A stretch of 64,000 bases of DNA from Pseudidiomarina terrestris (GTDB lineage Bacteria; Pseudomonadota; Gammaproteobacteria; Enterobacterales; Alteromonadaceae), in assembly GCF_030466405.1 (NCBI RefSeq), contig NZ_JAGGJF010000006.1, forward strand, positions 124,001 through 188,000, given 5' to 3'. A program made the position numbers and the translations under genes. Below the pieces are notes generated by a model that was given only the letters and a program-made list of their open reading frames with translations, did no database searches and was not told where the DNA came from. Within the stretch, counting starts at the first letter, position 1. The number at the start of each line of letters is the position of its first letter. This document shows positions 59,742 to 64,000 of the stretch, one piece after another.

Positions 59742-60266
59742 ATGGAACTTATGCAATTTCTCATCACCATCCTGTTCGAGCTGTTTTTGATGGTGGTCAT
59801 CTTGCGGGTTTGGTTACAAGCCGCCCGTGCTGACTTTTATAACCCGGTCAGCCAGTTTGTGGTAAAAGCGACCAACCCTTTGGTGTTGCCACTACGTAAA
59901 GTCATCCCCATGGTGGGTGTTTGGGATCTAGCCACTATAGTTCTCGCCTTGCTGGTCAGTATCGGTAAGTTTATTGCTCTTTACGCAGCGCTTGGCTATC
60001 CGATGATCTGGGCCGACATTCTGCTGGTGGGTGTGCTTAGCGCGATCAGTCAATTCCTGCAGTTATTGTTTTGGATTGTGATCATCCGCGCTCTATTGAG
60101 CTGGTTTGCGCAAGGTTACAACCCTATGCAAGCCATACTGGTGCAACTGACTGAACCTTTCCTGGCACCTATTCGACGCATTATCCCCCCTATCGGTGGG
60201 TTAGATTTGTCCGTCCTGGTGTTAGTGATTGGTATTCAGGCACTACGCATACTGATTGGAGTTTAA
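59742..60266 (+). CDS. yggT: YggT family membrane protein
   Basis: A 174-residue inner-membrane protein with two YGGT repeats, each a pair of helices: NPVSQFVVKATNPLVLPLRK in the first and NPMQAILVQLTEPFLAPIRR in the second, both with the conserved P-(L/F)-L-x-P-(L/I)-R pattern. Its role is unknown; related proteins are linked to cell shape or osmotic tolerance. Its position in yggS-proC-yggT matches many gammaproteobacteria. Confidence 0.93.
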   Translation: MELMQFLITILFELFLMVVILRVWLQAARADFYNPVSQFVVKATNPLVLPLRKVIPMVGVWDLATIVLALLVSIGKFIALYAALGYPMIWADILLVGVLSAISQFLQLLFWIVIIRALLSWFAQGYNPMQAILVQLTEPFLAPIRRIIPPIGGLDLSVLVLVIGIQALRILIGV

Positions 60267-60270
60267 CCTC

Positions 60271-60714
60271 ATGCACAAGTTTAGCTACTGGTGGTTCGGG
60301 CTCGCTTTGCTTGCAGGTGCTGTATTCACAGCGCCTGCGGCAGCTGAACAAAGTAAACGACTAGGCCCCTGGGAGGTCCACTACAACGCTTTCAATTCGA
60401 CCTTGCTCCGACCGGAGATGGCGCGCCAGTATCAGCTGGAACGCTCCAGTACTCTGGCCACCTTAAACATCGCCGTACTGGCCGCTGAAAAGCCTGGTAA
60501 ACCAGCACAACAAGTGACGGTCGAAGGCTATGCGATGAATGCACTCAGCATGCAACAACCGCTGGACTTTCGCGAAGTAGTAGAAGGCGATGCAGTTTAC
60601 TATCTGGCACAGACCTCATTTACGAACCTGGAAAGACTACGCTTTTTTATCACTATTCAAAAGGGCGACGAAGTTCAGGAGTTACGATTCTCTGAAGAGT
60701 TCTGGCGCAATTAA
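60271..60714 (+). CDS. Exported DUF4426 protein
   Basis: A 147-residue protein with a signal peptide (MHKFSYWWFGLALLAGAVFT, cleavage near AAAEQ) and a beta-rich mature domain, KRLGPWEVHYNAFNSTLLRP then ELRFSEEFWRN. This is the pattern of DUF4426, often found between yggT and rdgB in marine gammaproteobacteria. The ATG at 60271 follows GGAG; an earlier one at 60256 overlaps yggT and is unlikely. Function is unknown. Its stop shares a TTAA with the convergent antiporter gene. Confidence 0.85.
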   Translation: MHKFSYWWFGLALLAGAVFTAPAAAEQSKRLGPWEVHYNAFNSTLLRPEMARQYQLERSSTLATLNIAVLAAEKPGKPAQQVTVEGYAMNALSMQQPLDFREVVEGDAVYYLAQTSFTNLERLRFFITIQKGDEVQELRFSEEFWRN

Positions 60715-62459
60715 CCCGACTTCGAATCGCTGCCGTCCAGCAGCTTCACCCCGACTTTGGTAATACGATTTTCTTCGTTCAGCTCACGAATAGTGAGCTG
60801 AACATTACCCAACGTCAGTTGATCCCCCACCACCATGCGACGATGGAACTTCTGCGAGAAAAAGGCATGTAGGCTCATTGTCAGCTCTTGCGGATTAAGA
60901 TGACCGAGGGGGTAAAAGCTGGCGACATCAGCAAGCGATAACTCGCCGTTCAAGGTGAAGTCGCCGAAGAAGTCGCTGCTGTTCAGAGAGCGGGCTTTGC
61001 CACCGGCTGCTAAGACACGGCTGATTTCATCAATATGCTGAACTTTTGCCACCACCAGCACATGATCATCTTCAAGTAATTTAGGTCGCTCTGTGGGTTG
61101 TAACCATTCACCATCCCGAATCAGGCCAACAAACTCTAAGGGTACGGACCAACGCAGCTCATACCAATAATGGTCGCAGGCTGGTGAGCGTTCACTAATC
61201 TCGTAAGACCATAATTCTAACGGATCATTACTACCCACTTGATCCAGCGCCATGCGCCGATCCGGCTCAGCCTCAAGCGGAACTTCTAACTTCAGCCAGC
61301 GTGCCAGCGGTGCAAGAGTCCAGCCTTGTAAAATCAGCGAAACCAGGACCACGACAAAGGCGACATCAAAAAACAGTTCTTGCCCCGGCAAGCCGCTTAG
61401 CCAGGGGTACAGAGCAAGAATAATAGGTACCGCGCCTCTTAATCCGACCCAGCTTATGAAAAACTGCTCGCGTATGGGAAACGAGAAAGGCGCCAGACTC
61501 ACTACGACAGCCAAAGGCCGCACGATAAAAATCATCAATCCTGCAATACTAAGAGACAGTCCCAGGTTCTCAATCAAGTGCGAAGGAGTGACCAACAAGC
61601 CCAAAATCAAAAACATCATGATTTGGCTTAGCCAGGCCAGCCCATCCTGAACCTGTAAGATATGCATCAGCTGCGGTAATCTGGCATTGCCAATCTTGTA
61701 GCCCATCAGGTAAACCGCGAGGAAGCCACTACCGCCAATACTTGAGGTCAAGGCAAACACCACGACAGCACTGGCTGCTGCTAATAGCGGGAAAAATGCG
61801 AATTGTGCAGTAATTTTTTCCGCCATCAGGACAAACAGCCGGCCGCCGAACCAGCCAGCAATAAAGCCAATAGTCAGCTGCTGTGCAACCTCCAGCCCGA
61901 CCACCGTAAACGAGAAGGCTTCTCCTGAAGCTATTAACGTGGTCATGGTCATGGTGAGAATGACCGCCATAGGGTCGTTGGTTCCCGACTCAATTTCCAA
62001 CGTTGAGGCGACGCGTTGCTTAATCTTTAGGTTCTGCGACTGAAAAATGCCAAACACCGCAGCGGCATCCGTTGAGCTGAGAATGGCGCCAATCAGTAAA
62101 GCTATCGGCCAGGACAAATCAAACAGCCAAACGATGCCCAGGGCGGTTAATGTTGAAGTTAAGGCAACCCCAAGGGTGGCCAGGCTTATTGCCGGCCACA
62201 GCGCTACACGGAAGCGCTCACGCTTGGTGCGCATGCCGCCGTCGAAGATGATGATGACTAACGCCAGTGAGCCTATGAGGAACGCAATTTCAGGCTGATC
62301 GAAGCCAATGCCCAGCAAGCCTTCTTCGCCTGCCAGCATGCCCACAACCAGAAACACCAGTAGCAATGGCGCTCCCAGCCGGGAGGATACGACCGCTGCC
62401 AGAATGCTCACTAATAGCAGCGAGCCCATAAGCAGCATAATACCGTTTAGATCTGCCAA
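60711..62459 (-). CDS. nhaP2: Potassium/proton antiporter of the NhaP2 (CvrA) type
   Basis: A CPA1 cation/proton antiporter in the inner membrane. The 582 residues have about twelve helices, with the conserved GAILSSTDAAAVFGIF and LEIESGTNDPMAV, the latter holding the ND pair of the ion site. A TrkA-C-like domain (about 400-480) and a C-terminal CorC/HlyC-like domain follow, as in NhaP2. The ion (K+ versus Na+) is inferred from the domain layout. The gene interrupts the common yggT-rdgB neighbourhood, in opposite orientation. Confidence 0.88.
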   Translation of the reverse strand: MADLNGIMLLMGSLLLVSILAAVVSSRLGAPLLLVFLVVGMLAGEEGLLGIGFDQPEIAFLIGSLALVIIIFDGGMRTKRERFRVALWPAISLATLGVALTSTLTALGIVWLFDLSWPIALLIGAILSSTDAAAVFGIFQSQNLKIKQRVASTLEIESGTNDPMAVILTMTMTTLIASGEAFSFTVVGLEVAQQLTIGFIAGWFGGRLFVLMAEKITAQFAFFPLLAAASAVVVFALTSSIGGSGFLAVYLMGYKIGNARLPQLMHILQVQDGLAWLSQIMMFLILGLLVTPSHLIENLGLSLSIAGLMIFIVRPLAVVVSLAPFSFPIREQFFISWVGLRGAVPIILALYPWLSGLPGQELFFDVAFVVVLVSLILQGWTLAPLARWLKLEVPLEAEPDRRMALDQVGSNDPLELWSYEISERSPACDHYWYELRWSVPLEFVGLIRDGEWLQPTERPKLLEDDHVLVVAKVQHIDEISRVLAAGGKARSLNSSDFFGDFTLNGELSLADVASFYPLGHLNPQELTMSLHAFFSQKFHRRMVVGDQLTLGNVQLTIRELNEENRITKVGVKLLDGSDSKSG

Positions 62460-62531
62460 TGATTTCCCCTTTGGTCAGTACACCCTATGCTTTATACTAC
62501 TCCTATTGTGCCCAAACCAAAATCATCTGTC

Positions 62532-63128
62532 ATGCAACAACTCGTATTAGCTACTGGTAACCAAGGAAAAATTCGCGAACTGCAGGCGCTCCTGCAAGCG
62601 CTGGACTGGCAGGTGCGCGCACAGGGAGAATGGCAGTTTGAAGAAGTGGAAGAAACTGGCCTCAGCTTTATTGAAAACGCGCTGTTAAAAGCCCGCCATG
62701 CTGCGGCGCAGACCGGACTGCCGGCGCTGGCCGATGACTCTGGTCTGGCCGTCGACGCGCTGGCCGGAGCACCGGGCATTTACTCTGCCCGCTATGCCGG
62801 CGCTCAGGCTTCGGATCAGGCAAACGTTGATAAGCTATTATCGGACTTGGCCAATGTACCGCCCGGGCAACGTCAGGCAAGCTTTCACTGTGTGCTTGCC
62901 TTCATGCGCCATGCCACTGACCCAACTCCAATAGTTTGTCACGGCGTCTGGCACGGCGAGATCGCTCTGCAACCAAGCGGTGCAGGAGGTTTTGGTTATG
63001 ACCCGGTATTTTATGTCGCCAACGAAGGCTGTACTGCCGCAGAGCTCGAAAAGAGTCAAAAACAACAACTAAGCCACAGAGGTCAGGCCTTGCAACAGCT
63101 ACTTAAACAGTTGCAGACCCCCTCATGA
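62532..63128 (+). CDS. rdgB: dITP/XTP pyrophosphatase
   Basis: It removes non-canonical purine nucleoside triphosphates such as dITP and XTP from the pool. The 198 residues start [20 protein letters not shown] and contain [20 protein letters not shown] and [10 protein letters not shown], the family signatures. An upstream ATG at 62487 would add 15 residues; the chosen start fits the family although its ribosome site is weak. It is divergent from the antiporter gene and overlaps hemW by 4 bp. Confidence 0.95.
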   Translation: MQQLVLATGNQGKIRELQALLQALDWQVRAQGEWQFEEVEETGLSFIENALLKARHAAAQTGLPALADDSGLAVDALAGAPGIYSARYAGAQASDQANVDKLLSDLANVPPGQRQASFHCVLAFMRHATDPTPIVCHGVWHGEIALQPSGAGGFGYDPVFYVANEGCTAAELEKSQKQQLSHRGQALQQLLKQLQTPS

Positions 63129-64000
63129 GGCTACCTCCACTTTCGTTATATGTGCACATCCCCTGGTGTGTACAAAAGTGCCCCTATTGCGACTTTAACT
63201 CCCACGCACTAAAAGGCGGCGTTCCTGAAGATGCTTATGTGAATCGTTTACTCGATGATTTGCGCGCCGATCTGGCATGGGTTCAGGGACGTCAATTGAG
63301 CAGCATTTTCATTGGTGGCGGCACACCAAGCTTGTTAACCGCGGCAGCAGTAAAGCGCTTGCTCGCCGGCATTGCAAGCCTGGTAGAATTGACGGAAGGC
63401 TGCGAGGTCACCCTGGAAGCTAATCCGGGCACCTTTGAAAAAGAACGTTTTCAGGGGTTTGTAGAAGCCGGTGTGAATCGCTTGTCAATTGGCGTGCAAA
63501 GCCTCGATACCGAGCAGCTCAAAGGCCTTGGCCGGATCCATGACCCACAGCAGGCATGTGCGGCCGCTGAGCATGCCAGCCAGCTCCAGTTAAACAGCTA
63601 CAATCTCGATCTGATGCATGGTTTACCGGAGCAAAGTCTGGCACAGGCGATGGCGGACCTTGACGGAATTATTGCCCTTAATCCACCCCATATTTCCTGG
63701 TATCAGCTCACCATCGAACCTAATACATCCTTCGCCAGCCGACCACCCAAGTTGCCGGATGATGAGGTTCTATGGGAGATCTATCAACGTGGGCATGAAA
63801 AACTGGCCGCTGCGGGGTATCAGCATTATGAGGTCAGTGCTTATGCCAAGCCTGGGCATCAGAGCCAGCACAATCGCAATTACTGGCAATTTGGTGATTA
63901 CCTGGGGATTGGCTGCGGAGCGCACAGCAAAATCACGTTACCTGCAGAGGGTAAGATTTTACGCTGCGAGAAAATAAAACATCCACAGGGCTATTTAGAT
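63125..64000 (+). CDS. hemW: Radical SAM protein HemW, cut by the window end
   Basis: A radical SAM protein thought to act in haem handling; it was once named HemN-like, but HemW family members bind haem and lack coproporphyrinogen dehydrogenase activity. The visible 292 residues have the iron-sulfur cysteines C15, C19 and C22 in [17 protein letters not shown] and the GGGTPSLL glycine motif. The ATG overlaps the rdgB stop (ATGA), as in E. coli. The C-terminal part lies beyond position 64000. Confidence 0.95.
   Translation, partial: MRLPPLSLYVHIPWCVQKCPYCDFNSHALKGGVPEDAYVNRLLDDLRADLAWVQGRQLSSIFIGGGTPSLLTAAAVKRLLAGIASLVELTEGCEVTLEANPGTFEKERFQGFVEAGVNRLSIGVQSLDTEQLKGLGRIHDPQQACAAAEHASQLQLNSYNLDLMHGLPEQSLAQAMADLDGIIALNPPHISWYQLTIEPNTSFASRPPKLPDDEVLWEIYQRGHEKLAAAGYQHYEVSAYAKPGHQSQHNRNYWQFGDYLGIGCGAHSKITLPAEGKILRCEKIKHPQGYLD

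Overview
The window is a chromosomal segment of a gammaproteobacterium, about half GC by eye. Gene order and protein sequence point to the Alteromonadales, probably a relative of Idiomarina; this is inference, as no database search was possible. Many blocks keep the order known from Escherichia coli: rnr-rlmB-rpsF-priB-rpsR-rplI-dnaB, zur/dusA, lptF-lptG divergent from pepA-holC-valS-rraB, plsC-parC-parE-yqiB-nudF/tolC, ygiF-glnE, cca-uppP-folB-plsY-tsaD, and pilT/yggS-proC-yggT-rdgB-hemW. Sixty-six protein genes (two cut by the window ends) and one tRNA-Leu(CAA) are annotated. I see no prophage, insertion sequence, CRISPR array, integron or restriction/toxin cassette.

Layout. 1-2190: start of an exported protein and a BetT-type choline transporter. 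2161-7424: the complete S10 ribosomal operon (rpsJ to rpsQ, minus strand) with a strong promoter, a roughly 200-nt leader holding an attenuator-like hairpin, and a terminator directly after rpsQ; the spc operon does not follow. 7461-12652: exported dipeptidase, two small envelope genes behind a sigma-54-like promoter, dusA, exported amidase, zur. 12649-21476: dnaB; an ECF sigma / anti-sigma / DUF4097 module; rplI-rpsR-priB-rpsF; an uncharacterised membrane-anchored protein; rlmB; rnr. 21750-25723: diheme cytochrome c, tRNA-Leu, RDD protein, lptG-lptF. 25847-31818: pepA-holC-valS, rraB, plsC. 31878-39686: parC, parE, yqiB, nudF, then tolC-lpxL. 39670-49117: glnE, ygiF, a short PutA, an acyl-CoA dehydrogenase. 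49172-51318: a GspB/GspA pair. 51423-55925: cca, uppP, folK, folB, plsY, tsaD. 55979-64000: pilU, pilT, yggS, proC, yggT, DUF4426, an NhaP2-type antiporter, rdgB and the start of hemW.

How the genes work together. Most are housekeeping: translation (ribosomal proteins, valS, cca, tsaD, dusA, rlmB), replication (dnaB, priB, holC, parC, parE), envelope building (lptF, lptG, lpxL, plsC, plsY, uppP), RNA turnover (rnr and the RNase E regulator rraB) and nitrogen or amino-acid metabolism (glnE, putA, proC, dipeptidase, amidase, pepA).

Nothing here is convincingly an unknown system. The parts that most deserve a second look are the small envelope genes with a sigma-54-like promoter in the place where E. 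coli carries pspG, a 39-residue membrane microprotein beside them, the ECF/anti-sigma/DUF4097 module, the BetT gene at the broken S10/spc junction, a CCA-adding enzyme lacking its HD motif, operator-like palindromes before putA, and a run of convergent gene pairs sharing a 4-bp stop-codon overlap.
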